A DNA stretch of 64,000 nt from Candidula unifasciata (Eukaryota > Mollusca > Gastropoda > Stylommatophora > Geomitridae). A program made the position numbers and the translations under genes. The notes beneath the pieces are model-generated. The model worked only from the letters and a program-made list of their open reading frames with translations, did not search any database and had not been told where the DNA came from. The DNA lies in assembly GCA_905116865.2 (NCBI GenBank), contig CAJHNH020004724.1, positions 284,001 to 348,000 on the forward strand, given 5' to 3'. Every line of letters begins with the position of its first letter. Position 1 is the first letter of the stretch. Positions 37,345 through 48,963 of the stretch are shown here, piece by piece.

Positions 37345-37895
37345 TGTAATGATGTTATAAATAGGGATAATGTCAGGGGATGATTGGCATAACTGGGGAA
37401 GTCCCTGAGAGCATGTGTTTCACGGAGATATGGTGAAACGACAGGAAAGAGTGTCACGTGTGAATGAGGAGATCTGGGGGATTGAGAATCAGGCGGGCAT
37501 TCGGTGACTGGGCCCCAGAGAGAAAGGATGGAAAATGAAGCCGTGAAGATGAATGGAGAATGACTAGAGCATGTGGATTTGAATCGGCGAGGAATGAATG
37601 ATCGAGAAGGCCAGCTGTGATGGTACCCTGTTTGATTGTCAAAGCCAGCTGTGAATATCTCAATGTCTATTGTCCGAATGCTGTAAGTGGATTCACCTGT
37701 GATTTGTGTATTGAGCTAACCTGTAAATAAACTCGTGAAATGTGCCGCTGGTGTTAACCGTTGTTAGACGTTGTGTGACCATGAAGAGGATCATGTCTGC
37801 TTGATTGAGTTGTGAACCTCTAGACATTAGAGCCAGTGTTAACTCTGCACCACAGATAGCCAGTGTGGAGGAGACACAAAAGGGCAGTCATTACA
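37345..37895 (+). repeat. 5' LTR
   Basis: 551 bp, TG...CA, with a TAAATAAAC polyadenylation-type signal near 37721. Differs from the 3' LTR at about 37543 (C/T) and 37581 (G/C). Confidence 0.95.
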
Positions 37896-39473
37896 TTGGG
37901 GACCCGTCCTAAGTGCGAATACATTGTAAGTTATAAATATGAGTTACAGTGCAGGCATGTTATAACTATGCCAGTACATTAGACGTAGTTTTTTTGTGGA
38001 CAGAAGTAAAATTTAGGCAAACACCGGCAGCCGTAAGTTTTGAGTGACTATGTGTGTTGGAAGATGGAGTTTAAAGAAATGTCGGGGTATTATGTAAGAC
38101 CAGGACATGCTGTCAAGGGCATTAAGTAAAACCGGGACAACTGAATTCCAGACTCTGGTCATTCTGAAACAAACAAGCTAGCCTGAGAAAAATGGGCAGA
38201 AACACGGCGAAGCAATACTGGGTAATGTATTCACTTCACGTGTGAAAAAATTGTACACGTTTCATCCCGCGGGAACGCTTGTTCGTCGCTGGAAGAGACT
38301 GTAAGCTGAACTTTTGACCCTTGTAGTGGGTAATCCACGACGGAAAATTGTCAGCAACGGTATCCCTGTGACGGTTGTTTGACGTGGGTTTTGTTCGTCA
38401 AACAAGGTCAAAAACCAGAGATACGAATTTTCGGACTAGATTTCACCGCAAGAACACTGCATGGCCAGGGGCCAAGACGGCACTCAGTTACAGCGAGCAA
38501 GGTCATCAACAACGGTCACGTACAACACAGTAGCAGATAAAACGTCATCAGCGACAGCTAACTCGAGGCAACCGTACAGCACACCAGCCACAAGTGAATG
38601 CCTCAGGTTAAGAATACTTGTCAATAAAAAAGAACGGGGTCCAGTCAGTACCAGCAGTAGTACTTGTACTACTAAATGTTTGTAATACGTCCGTATAGGT
38701 GAGTTCGTGTGTATTGTGTAGACAAGGAAGGAGTGGTGTTTATCAACATTAATTACGTCACGAAATGTTTACAATTTATAATGGATAGACAGTAAAAACA
38801 GTGATTAATGTGATAGACTATGACTATTCAGATTGTAGAGTAGAACTGAATACATTCTTTGTAAGAAAAGTATGTCAGTGAGGATCTAACATTTATCAAC
38901 AGTTTGTGGTGACAATTAGTGAAATTAATATGCGCTAACTGTGAACATTTAGTGATCTGTGCCAACTGATCAACTTCAGGGTATAAAGACTTTTGGACAT
39001 ATTTGAATTATTGAATGAGCATAAACTAATAATAGTCTTTTAAGATCATCTGCAGACTTAGACCACGACAGAAGACAAGAGCAGTGTCCTACAAAGATCA
39101 GAAGAGCGTGTCTAGAGACAGTAAAGACGTGCAGTGGAGCATCAAGGGCCACAAACCTAATCCAGTCCATTCCAACAGCAGAAGAGCAAGGGAGCCATCA
39201 CCAGGACCAAGGAAAAAGAATCAACTCATTTCATTGTTATATGCTTTTTTTTGTTCTATTTTCAGGTTCTTTGATTGTGATATTCTATTATTCTATTTAA
39301 GTAAAATAGATAATTTTTGTTTATTTATCAGTAGAGTATAAAAATTAGTTAGGGTATATAATTAAATTTAAAATCTCAATTATTTAGTTAAAGAAGGGTA
39401 TAAATTAAATAATACGGGATTTATCTTAAATTTAAACAGTTTCAAAAGTAATAAGTTACAGTAATCAGTTAAA
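37896..39473 (+). other. Long untranslated leader of the LTR element
   Basis: About 1.6 kb between the 5' LTR and the first gag ATG. It contains the primer-binding-like site. A 74-codon frame at 38461-38685 (Ser/Thr-rich) has no recognisable domain. Confidence 0.6.
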
Positions 39474-39833
39474 ATGTCAAACCTAGCAGAATACATAAAT
39501 CTGGGAAAACAGTTAGGGTTATCAGGAGAAGAATTGAGAAAGTTCTGTGAAGGAAGAGAACAGGAGGACAAAGAACGCGACCGGGAGCTTAAAGAAGCAC
39601 AAAGGGTTCAACAACAATTGGATCGTGAAGAAAGGGCCGCAGCACGCGCCCAGGAAGCAGAAGCACGTGCCCACGAGGCAGCAATGAAAGATAAGCTATT
39701 ACAACAAGAAGCAGAACTGAAAAATAAACAGTTACAACATGAAGCAGCAATGAAACAACAGCAATTAGACCATGAGAAAGAAATCAAATTGCAAGAGTTA
39801 AAACTTGAACAAGAGCGGTTGACAGCACAATAG
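39474..39833 (+). CDS. gag N-terminal coiled-coil segment
   Basis: 119 codons from ATG 39474 (MSNLAEYINLGKQLG...). After a short leader it is almost wholly Glu/Gln/Lys/Ala heptad-like sequence, a predicted coiled coil that would mediate Gag assembly. It stops at 39831-39833. The adjoining frame continues the same charged helix (IEADRQKVEAQIRTKEMDNE) into the next segment, so a single-base indel near 39830 probably split one gag reading in two. I see no slippery heptamer that would make this a programmed shift. Confidence 0.7.
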   Translation: MSNLAEYINLGKQLGLSGEELRKFCEGREQEDKERDRELKEAQRVQQQLDREERAAARAQEAEARAHEAAMKDKLLQQEAELKNKQLQHEAAMKQQQLDHEKEIKLQELKLEQERLTAQ

Positions 39834-39877
39834 AGGCAGACAGACAAAAGGTTGAAGCACAAATAAGAACAAAAGAA

Positions 39878-41776
39878 ATGGATAATGAATCCAAAGCAGA
39901 ACTGGCAGCACAAAGGGAAAGAGCTAGAGAAGAAGAACATAAATTTACAAAATACAAAGGATTAATAAAGAATTTTGGTGAAAAGGATGACATTGGATCA
40001 TGGATTTCAGCATTTTTACTACAAGTTCGGTTTCATAAAATTCCAAAAGAAGATTGGGCAATACTGTTCCAAAGACACCTTGGAGGAGAACCGTTAAAAA
40101 TACTAGAGACAGTGCCAGAAAATTTACGACTTGATTTTGATTATATTAAAGACCGGATAATGAGACACTATGACCTACAAGAAGCAGGATACAGATTTCA
40201 ATTTATTGATTTAAAACCAAAATCAACTCAAACATTTGTTGATTATATGTCCGAAGTTCAGACAACTTTTCAGAAATGGGTAGATTCAGCCAAAATTAAC
40301 AACGACTATGATCTGTTAGTTGATTTACTATTAAGAAGTAAATTGCTAGAATCATTACCAAAACCTATGACCACATTTCTGAAGGAACACAAACCTACTT
40401 CGTTAAAACATCTTGAACAACTAGGAGAAAATTATTATGCAGCACATCGTGATATTTTTCTCATACCACAAAACACTGATATATACTCAGGAGCCAGTGC
40501 CGAAGGACAAAAGTCATATGAAACAGGATATAATAGATCAGCATATCCGTCCAGAAAAAAATTTAATGGAGGAAGGAAAATAACAATAATAGATTGTGAC
40601 ATATGCAAAAAAAGGCACGGTAATGAAACCATATGCGACGCCAATCAATTGTATGAACAAGAAGTCAGAAAGAAAATTGAAAACAGGAGGAAAAAGGTAA
40701 AGAGATATGATAGCTCAAGTAAATGCTGGGCTTGTGGATTCTACGGGCACACGCGTCAATTTTGCAAATATAAAAAAGAGTTTAAAGCAGCAGCAGTATG
40801 TGAAACATCAGACTCCGAGTCAGAAAGTGATATATCAGAAACAAATGCAGCAGTGCTACTAGAAGAAGATAAATGCACAATATGTGAAACGTTTCAAGAA
40901 TATGGAGACTTACCGTGTGGACATAAGATACCGGTGCATAATGCAAATTCTGTGAAGGACTGTGGGAAATTAAACCTACATAAAGGAATAGTTGGTAATC
41001 GAATCGTCTCAATTTTAAGAGATACAGGGGCGACGATCTCAGGTATACATAAGTCATTAGTGAAACCAGAGGATATGACTGATAAAGTGGTTAGATGCAG
41101 AACATTCGGAGGTAGGATAGAAAAATTTAGAATAGCATCAGTATGGGTTAAAACGCCTTATACCACTAAGAAGATGGACATGGCGGTATTAAGTTCACCG
41201 TGTGCAGAACTTATCATTGGTAACCAACCAGGGCTGAAAGAGATGACAGATCATGAAATAAAACAGTGGGAGAAAGAAAACATACCTGAGATGACAGAAG
41301 AGGTGATGCTAACCACGCAGAGACAAGATACAAATGCAGTCATGGAAGATAAAAGTGACAGTGTAAATCTGCAGGAAATAGAAAACGTTGCAGCAGTCAC
41401 AAGGAGTGTAACAAAAAATCAACAAACTCAAGAGCACTCCGTAAACATGAACAAAGAACAAATACTAGTAACTACAGAAGATAAAAACAGATTTTGTCCA
41501 AGTCTATCAACAAACTACAAAAAACAAGTAAATTTAATAATGCAGTGGCTAGTAACATTAATTGTGACAGTGTTAATGTCAAGTGTTAGTTGTTGTGTTA
41601 AATGTGTTAGGAAAGTTGCAATATTAAAGTATCAGTTAGTAACAATGCAATTGAACAGGAAGCCAACAAAATTAAACTGTGATCAGGGAAAAATAATAAA
41701 AAATAAGTTTCGAGCAAGAGGCATTAAATATTGTGATCAGTTTAAAAAAAAAAAAAAAAAAGATAGAATTTCCTAA
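39878..41776 (+). CDS. gag (capsid, zinc knuckle), protease and a membrane-like tail
   Basis: 632 codons. The capsid-like helical domain occupies about residues 20-200 (IGSWISAFLLQVRFHKIP, ILETVPENLRLDFDYIKDR). A retroviral-type knuckle CWACGFYGHTRQFC lies at about 285-300, followed by an acidic SDSESESD linker. The aspartic protease shows ILRDTGATISG (about 384-394) and AELIIGNQPG. After a charged spacer comes a hydrophobic stretch (LIMQWLVTLIVTVLMSS) and a Cys/Lys-rich tail, which looks like a transmembrane anchor. The pol domains that normally follow protease are missing. The simplest reading is an internal deletion joining protease to the end of an envelope-like ORF; a novel C-terminal domain is the alternative. 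Confidence 0.8.
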   Translation: MDNESKAELAAQRERAREEEHKFTKYKGLIKNFGEKDDIGSWISAFLLQVRFHKIPKEDWAILFQRHLGGEPLKILETVPENLRLDFDYIKDRIMRHYDLQEAGYRFQFIDLKPKSTQTFVDYMSEVQTTFQKWVDSAKINNDYDLLVDLLLRSKLLESLPKPMTTFLKEHKPTSLKHLEQLGENYYAAHRDIFLIPQNTDIYSGASAEGQKSYETGYNRSAYPSRKKFNGGRKITIIDCDICKKRHGNETICDANQLYEQEVRKKIENRRKKVKRYDSSSKCWACGFYGHTRQFCKYKKEFKAAAVCETSDSESESDISETNAAVLLEEDKCTICETFQEYGDLPCGHKIPVHNANSVKDCGKLNLHKGIVGNRIVSILRDTGATISGIHKSLVKPEDMTDKVVRCRTFGGRIEKFRIASVWVKTPYTTKKMDMAVLSSPCAELIIGNQPGLKEMTDHEIKQWEKENIPEMTEEVMLTTQRQDTNAVMEDKSDSVNLQEIENVAAVTRSVTKNQQTQEHSVNMNKEQILVTTEDKNRFCPSLSTNYKKQVNLIMQWLVTLIVTVLMSSVSCCVKCVRKVAILKYQLVTMQLNRKPTKLNCDQGKIIKNKFRARGIKYCDQFKKKKKKDRIS

Positions 41777-42804
41777 TTAGAAAAGAATTTAGTCATTACA
41801 GGTAAAATTGCAGAACATAAATGCTAATGACAACGCTAGTTTACCATTCGCCATTGATAATACAAAAGTTTAAATTTGATATTAGGCATGTTAAAGGTGT
41901 TAAAAACTATATTCCAAATATTATGTCTAGGTTATAAAGATAGTAAGCAGAAATAATCACAAGGGGAGTTAAAATAGAAAAGGGAGATAATTATAGGTAA
42001 CAGTCTAACATTACTAACAAATGTTCAATAAACGTGTTGTTACTAACAATTAATATTCAAATAAAATAAATTTTTTATGAAGTGATGATATGAAAGTTAT
42101 GATGTGAAAGTGATAATGAGGAATGGTGTATGAATTTAAAAATAAAACTGAAAGATGGTGTATGAGTTTATAAAAAACCAATAGACACATTAGGTTATAA
42201 TAGAAATTTTATTAACAGGGAATTACAGATGTATTGAAACATAGAAATTTGGAAATATCTATTATATAGTGGACAAACAGAAAATGAAATTGCCACAATG
42301 CTAAAATGAGTAAATTCTGGCAAAGCTTTTTCGTATAGACCATGGTGAATGACGAAGACCAACAAGGAGTAGCAATCACTTTGAATGAACTGTCAACAGG
42401 AACTTGGTTCTATGGGGGACATACAGAACTGTGTGATTTATAAGTCTAGTTTTGGAGCCATTTTTGGACTTCCGCGTTGTTGAGGAACGCTTTGGGGTGT
42501 TGTTCAGTCTTCTTTAGGTAGACTGACTTCAGGACTTGATAAGTACGTCACAGAGCCTATAAGGTCATCCGCGTTGTTGAGGAACGCTTTGGGGAGGTGA
42601 TTCTGTTAGCATATTGCCAAGAACTGTCAAGGGGAGTGACAAGAGATGCTGCATATGTGGTACAAGTCAGAGAACCAATGGTAGAATTCCAGCCAACAGT
42701 AAACATATTAGTAAAATAAGGCAATATATTCTTATATGGAAATTTATATAGGTTATGGGAAAAAAAAAATATTGCATATTTTTTTTGTTTAAGGGGAGGA
42801 GAGA
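41777..42804 (+). other. 3' non-coding interior of the LTR element
   Basis: AT-rich. Contains a perfect 27-bp direct repeat at 42471-42497 and 42568-42594, each with a GCGTT/AACGC hairpin, and the polypurine tract at 42791-42804. No pol remnants recognised. Confidence 0.6.
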
Positions 42805-43355
42805 TGTAATGATGTTATAAATAGGGATAATGTCAGGGGATGATTGGCATAACTGGGGAAGTCCCTGAGAGCATGTGTTTCACGGAGATATGGTGAAACG
42901 ACAGGAAAGAGTGTCACGTGTGAATGAGGAGATCTGGGGGATTGAGAATCAGGCGGGCATTCGGTGACTGGGCCCCAGAGAGAAAGGATGGAAAATGAAG
43001 CTGTGAAGATGAATGGAGAATGACTAGAGCATGTGGATTTCAATCGGCGAGGAATGAATGATCGAGAAGGCCAGCTGTGATGGTACCCTGTTTGATTGTC
43101 AAAGCCAGCTGTGAATATCTCAATGTCTATTGTCCGAATGCTGTAAGTGGATTCACCTGTGATTTGTGTATTGAGCTAACCTGTAAATAAACTCGTGAAA
43201 TGTGCCGCTGGTGTTAACCGTTGTTAGACGTTGTGTGACCATGAAGAGGATCATGTCTGCTTGATTGAGTTGTGAACCTCTAGACATTAGAGCCAGTGTT
43301 AACTCTGCACCACAGATAGCCAGTGTGGAGGAGACACAAAAGGGCAGTCATTACA
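42805..43355 (+). repeat. 3' LTR
   Basis: 551 bp, 549 identical to the 5' LTR by eye. Followed by ACATG and the continuation of hAT copy A. Confidence 0.95.
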
Positions 43356-44347
43356 ACATGGAACAAAGTTTGTTTTTTTTTTAAGCTAATGCAGCTTTCA
43401 CGGATTAACTAAGCTGTCAGTGACAATTTACAAGTTTAGTTACGTGTTATAAACCTAAGAATACTTTCAATCCACGGTATTAGTTACCACAGACTGACTG
43501 ACTGAAGGATGCAAAACATGAAATGTTTTTAAATGTTTACTATTCTGTACTACATTTTGTGAAGTAAAATTTCAGCGTAGATTTGACATTATGGATGTTG
43601 TGTTTTTTTTTAGATCTATTTTATACACTATTCGAAAGTGGAAGAATGGGCCTCAGTTTGAATAGTGGGCAGACAGAAGTAATGGTGGTATCAAAAGAAA
43701 AACAAAGAATTATTCCTAAATGTATAATAAAAGTCAATGGTTTTATTTTGGGACAAGTACAGAAATTTAAGTATCTAGGCACATGGATAACATCAGATAA
43801 AAGATGCGTTACTGAAATAAGAAACAGAATAGGACAGGCAAAAACTGCATTTTATAAAATGAAGAACATCTAATGCAATATATCTTTGTCAATAAAGGTT
43901 ATAAAAAGAATTCTTGCTTGCTACATAAATCCAGTTTTAATATATGGCTACGAGTCCTGGACAATCGTAGGCAGGCCTAACTATTTTTTGAGGTCTCAGA
44001 GATGTGGTTTTTCAGAACTATGCTTAAAATACCTTGGACAGCAACCAAGAGGTTTTGAAAGAGGCGGGGCCCTAAGACAACTTATCATTGACATCAGAAG
44101 GAGACAGTCATCAGTTTTCGGCCATGTTATAATATGAGGGAAAATGGAACATGTGGTGACCACATTATCGCGACCCAGATGCAGCCCTTCCCCCCCCCCC
44201 CCCAAAAAAAAAAAGTGTGAATTGATTGTTGGTATGTGAAATTAGAGTAATTTCACTTATTGCGTTGCAAAGACGCAGAAAGTCAAAATTGTGAGTATGT
44301 ATGTTCCTTACAGTAGCTATGCATTTCTTTTGCCTGTGTGTGTGTGG

Positions 44348-44349
<2 letters not shown>

Positions 44350-44412
<63 letters not shown>

Positions 44413-44431
44413 AATATATTATATATATATT
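44350..44431. repeat. (TA)n microsatellite beside hAT copy B
   Basis: TA run with one TAATAAATATAT interruption. Confidence 0.9.
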
Positions 44432-45603
44432 AGGGCTGTACTAAATATTCGTTTCGTATTCGCTTCGGGGCTGAATATTGGACATATTGACTATTCGGTA
44501 TTCGGCCGAATAGTTGCGGTCGGGCCTAATACGAATAGTAGTTACCTTACACCCGCTTCTTCATACATTGCCTTAATGCTGACAACATGGAACGATTGGT
44601 TGTTGAAAGCTGATGCAGCTTTCCTGCTTTAACTAAGCTGTCAGTGACAATTTCCAAGTTTAGTTACTTGTTATAATACTTAGGATTCTTTTATTCCTAG
44701 TTATTAGTTACCACAGACTAACTGAAGGATGCAAAATATAAAATGTTTTAAAATGTTTACTATTCTGTACGAATACTAACTAGACATGGAAAGAATATAA
44801 ACTCCGGCCACATCGAAGTCGATAATATGAAAATTAAACGAACGGAAACATATAACTACTTGGGTGCAAACTTCAACTGCTCCATCATGCTGAGAGAAAA
44901 AATACAATCTAGAATACAATCTAGAAATAAAGTATACAATGCCCTTCAACATCTGTCTCGCAACACCAAGATAAAAATATATAAAACGTTGATAAGACCA
45001 GTCGGTTTATATGGCTGTGAAACTTGAAGCAGAAATAAAAGAGTTGAGGCCTTATAACAGGTTTTCGAAAACAGTCTTACGACAAATCTTTGGAAGATGC
45101 TTACAGCGGGAAATGGAGAGCAACAACGTAACACATAATATGTTTAAATCATCATGGATCACTGGCATCATGAGAGCTAACAGACTAAAATGGTTGAGGT
45201 ATATTGAAAGATTGTCAGATGACATAAAAGTAAAAACTGTATACAGATAAGAGAGGATGGGCGTAGATCACAAGGCAGACACACACACACCAAAAAAAAA
45301 AAAAAAAAAAAAAGAGTTTGAGAGATAATGTCCATCCAGACATGCAAACAACTGGTGTCACAAATTGGGGAGATATAAGGCCAGTCAGAGAGATCAATTG
45401 AGACGAGTGATATCTGCAGCAGTAAACCTCAAGGGCTCAAAATGCTAAAGAAGAAGATGACTATTCTGTGCTACTTTATGTGAAGTAATTCATTTGACAT
45501 TGTGAACGTTTTTTTTTTTAGATACATTTTATACACTATACACTATTCTTATTCGGCGGAATAGTTGGTCCCGTTTACGAAAATCACTATTCGGTACAGC
45601 CCT
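44432..45603. mobile_element. hAT copy B, nested
   Basis: The left end AGGGCTGTACTAAATATTCG and right end ATTCGGTACAGCCCT are homologous to copy A's ends. The interior parallels copy A (AAGCTGATGCAGCTTTC, AACTAAGCTGTCAGTGACAA) but lacks about 100 bp around the dimerisation motif. At 44580-44590 it keeps GACAACATGGA uninterrupted, which is the pre-insertion site of the LTR element in copy A. Confidence 0.75.
44769..45459 (+). mobile_element. Truncated LINE inside hAT copy B
   Basis: Flanked by a perfect 10-bp duplication ACTATTCTGT (44759-44768 and 45460-45469). Reads KIKRTETYNYLGANFNC, EKIQSRIQSRNKVYNALQHL, RNTKIKIYKTLIRPVGLYGC and RLKWLRYIERLSDD, the post-RT region of a LINE polyprotein, with frameshifts. 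Ends AAGAAGAAGATG. Confidence 0.8.
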
Positions 45604-45941
45604 AGCTGTAAATTACATCGAACGAACGTCCGAGCGTACGATGGTTTTGAGAGAGGTGGGAGTGATGACCACTGGAAAGATCTGTGGAAGGAGGGATAAA
45701 GGAAGACACCGATAGAAGATTCTTGACAGTCTTTTTGCATGGCATGGAGGTTTGTCAGCATACGAACTAATACATGCTGCAGGACATCACAGATTGTGGT
45801 GGGACATAATCGCCTACGCCAGTCGGCAAGGCACTCGATGATGATAATATACTATTCGTATTCGTATTCGGCCGAATAGCGAATAGATGGTCGCTCTATT
45901 CGTTTTCGGCCGAATAGTAAAAATCACTATTTGGTACAGCC

Positions 45942-45943
<2 letters not shown>

Positions 45944-45995
<52 letters not shown>

Positions 45996-48283
45996 CTAGC
46001 TGTACCCGGCCACGCGTTGCTGTGGCATGGTTTGGCTAAATGGAAATGAAAGAAAATAGAAATCGCACGTGTCTAATACAATCATTGTCTGCTCAGATAT
46101 AGAGATAGTCTTTGATCCCCGTTCCCCCCCCCCCCCCCCCCCACCACCACCACCACCACCACCACCACAACTAAATCCACCTACTACTCTCTCCCTCATC
46201 AAAGGTTTTTGGAAAAGAAAGACAATGGAAATCGCACGTGTCTAATATAGTTAATATCGCAATCGTTCTCTGCACAGATATAGAGATAGTCTGTTTTTCA
46301 ACTTTAGAACACGCACCTTATAATTGTGTCTTTATATTAGTGGTCGTTTAAATGGTGTTATTAGCACAGTAACAAAAATGGTAATTTGGTTATCACATGC
46401 TAAAGCTGTTTGTATTTTTATAGGGGACTGAAGTAAAGCTACAACTGTACTTGTGAATAACAAAGTAAGTCGTAAAAAAATAGAATAGCGGAGGTAGCGT
46501 TAGTAAAATATAAACATATTAGGTAATGAGAACTTGAAAATCACGTGTAAAGCTCTTTAAGTTCTCTTAAATTTAAGTCATTACCCCATCCCCTCCACTC
46601 TTCCACCGACTACTGCTCTCTCCCTCTCCGAAGGATTTGAAAATCACTACCTGACGATATTTTTTTGTTGCTGTAACTGACATTGACATCCCTGTCCATG
46701 TGGACTAAAATGGGGAGTAGGAATTGTAATAGATAGTGAATGGGGCTAGTGTAATATTTACCACATCATCCTTCAAGTACCAGTACAACTACTACCACGA
46801 CCACCACCACAGTCGCTAAAATAATGTCACTGCTATCTGTGTTACCATCGGAGTAGACAGAGAGTCGTGAGCCAGAAGATTTGGTTCCGCATGGCTAGTG
46901 CTGTCGCCACAGACTGGTCAGGTTAGGATGTATAATTTCGCTTCCCGACAGAAGAACGCCATAACCTTACCGGCGGTCTTCACATGAGAGCACTATGGTG
47001 TAACAGCCCAACCACAACTATTACTGCTGCTGCTACTTTAAGTGGGTAAAGCAGTTACTGTGACTTAAAGCTCTCTCAGTTAATAGTTAACCCCCCCCCC
47101 CCCCCCCCAAAAAAAAAAAAAAAAAAAAAAAATTCACCGACAACTCTTTCCCTCATTTGGGAGGGAAAAACACACTTGAAAAGCAAATGAACACAGGAAA
47201 AAAAAAACACCATAATTAGGAAATGAACGCCATGGTAAACAGCACAGCTTAAAATTCTAACGCAGATGAAATAACTAAATCTAAATGAAAAAAAAAAAAA
47301 AAAATGGAAATCTATGAAATTTCAGCGTAACCATGCAATCGGAAAGTTTTAAAATGCAATCATAAGTATGCGAAATGGTCAAGTTTAATTATCAAATGGT
47401 TTACCCATTTACTTGTCTTTTTTTTTTTTTTTAAAGTATTAAGGCAACATGGCTAGTTCTGTCACCACGACAGAGCAGATGAGGATATTATTTTAGTCCG
47501 GGGTAAAAAAAAATTAACTGCTACGGATTCGAACCCTAGTCTCCCGCACAGGAACCCAGTGTTCAAACCATTCGACCAAGCAGCCACTTAATCGGATCAA
47601 CGAAAATAGAAGTTAACTATTTTAAGTGCCTGCAGTATCCCGATTATAACACAAATAAAAACAGCAGGCAATTGTTTTCTCATAGACAGATATTCCAAAT
47701 ATATTAATGAAACGGCACAACAAAAGAAATCGCACGTGTCTAACACGGTTAATGTCGCAGTCAATGTCTGCGCAGACGTCGAGATAGTCCCTGATGCCCC
47801 CCCCCCCTCTTTTTCCCTACCAATCCATCGGCTACTTTTCAACTCATCGAAGGATGTTTGAAAAAAAAAAAGAAAATAGAAATCGTGTCTAATATAGTTA
47901 TTGTGGCAATCACTGCCTGCACAGATATAGATATAGTCTTGTTTGCTGTACTATGACCTACTCTATGTTTTAGAGGAGGTGTTGGCTGCACGGCGCATGC
48001 GCAATTACTAACGTGGCTATAATTAGAAATCACTAAAATTATAAATATTAGTTTCGAATATTATGGCTTAAATTGTGGTCACCTATCTCTAATCGAATAT
48101 TATGGCTTAAATTGTGGTCACCTATCTCTAACAGTGACAGGTTGAATTTCAAACCATGATGGTTCAACATCCGGTATCAAAACAAACATATCCTGAAAAT
48201 TTCAGCTAAATCGGTTCAGTAGTTTCCGAGTCTATATGGGGCAAACAAACACACAAACATTGATTTATATATATATATAGATA
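45944..48283 (+). mobile_element. (TA)n-bounded dispersed repeat, about 2.3 kb
   Basis: Starts after a TA run with TAGCTGTACCCGGCCACGCG and ends with ATCGGTTCAGTAGTTTCCGA and ACAAACATTGATTTATATA. Heads and tails of this type bound a common class of repeats in animal genomes, possibly RTE-derived. Inside, a block beginning AAATCGCACGTGTCTAA and ending ATAGAGATAGTC recurs four times, near 46057, 46229, 47725 and 47880. C-runs and A-runs are frequent. No ORF. Confidence 0.5.
47515..47590 (-). other. tRNA-like segment (SINE head or tRNA pseudogene)
   Basis: The - strand shows TTGGTCGAATGG (box A-like), GGGTTCGAATCC (box B) and a 7-bp acceptor-like pairing including two G-T pairs. The anticodon arm does not form well, so it is not called as a functional tRNA. 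Confidence 0.4.
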
Positions 48284-48949
48284 AATATTTACTCCTAAGT
48301 TTGAAACCAATTTTAATAAATATTTGTAAAATACGTTTTTATTTAACACACATCACTTAATTAATTCACTAAATTAAAATTATTATCTAGTTTATTGGAT
48401 TATATAAATTTCAAACTTCTTATCTTAAAACTAATTCACAATTGTGTACATCGCGTAAACATCATTTTATCTTTCCACTGTTTTCGATCTTTTCATCCTA
48501 TTTATCTGAATAGAATCAAATCATCACGTACATGTGTTTGTCAAAAAGAGTAAATTCAATCGCGTCAGGTCTCAGTTTAAATTTGCTGACATCCGGACAC
48601 AATCCCGCAGGAGTGTTCCAGTCAATGGTTTTCTTATATAACGGTATCTGAACTGCCTTTAAAAACTTGTGATTTCAGGAGCTTGTATTGAGAGCATTTT
48701 CAGGTTTTAATTGTTACTCTTCTTTAACATGATTTGTGAATTCTGTGCATGATTCGTTAATTCAAACATAGAGAGAGCAGTCGGTTGAGGAGCTGGGAGG
48801 CAGGAAGCGTGACTGTGAATAGGTTTAATGAAATACAGTTCTAGAGGGGACAGTAGTTGGGTAAAGACTAGAAAATACGTCTGCTGCTCCAGCAGTTATT
48901 GTTGTGTGTCTAAATGCCCAACCAGGCTGGCGATTCTTTTCTTTATTAA
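48284..48949. other. Anonymous AT-rich DNA
   Basis: Nothing recognised. Confidence 0.4.
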
Positions 48950-48963
48950 ATGACCACCGCTAC

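Larger units (their letters stand above)
37345..43355 (+). mobile_element. Young LTR retrotransposon carrying only gag and protease
   Basis: Two 551-bp LTRs (37345-37895 and 42805-43355) begin TGTAATGA and end TCATTACA, with a 5-bp ACATG target duplication (37340-37344 and 43356-43360). A primer-binding-like TGGGGACCC starts at 37897. A purine tract AAGGGGAGGAGAGA ends at 42804. The interior holds a gag-protease reading but no reverse transcriptase, RNase H or integrase. The LTRs differ at two visible positions, so insertion was recent and presumably driven in trans. A Ty3/gypsy-like affiliation is inferred from the gag knuckle and DTGA protease. Confidence 0.9.
43635..45850 (+). mobile_element. 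Truncated LINE inside hAT copy A
   Basis: Flanked by ACTATTCG at 43627-43634 and 45851-45858. Reads the end of a LINE polyprotein: MGLSLNSGQTEVMVVSKEK, VQKFKYLGTWITSDKR, INPVLIYGYESWT, RRRQSSVFGHVI, then after an interruption TTGKICGRRDKGRHR and AWHGGLSAYELIHAAG at 45656-45840. It ends in a GATGATGATA tail. The break at about 44160-45655 holds C/A runs, a (TA)n tract and hAT copy B. Pseudogene with several stops. Confidence 0.75.

Noticed and set aside
47515..47590. Functional tRNA gene on the - strand
   Set aside because: Boxes A and B and the acceptor pair, but the anticodon arm does not; more likely a SINE head or tRNA pseudogene.
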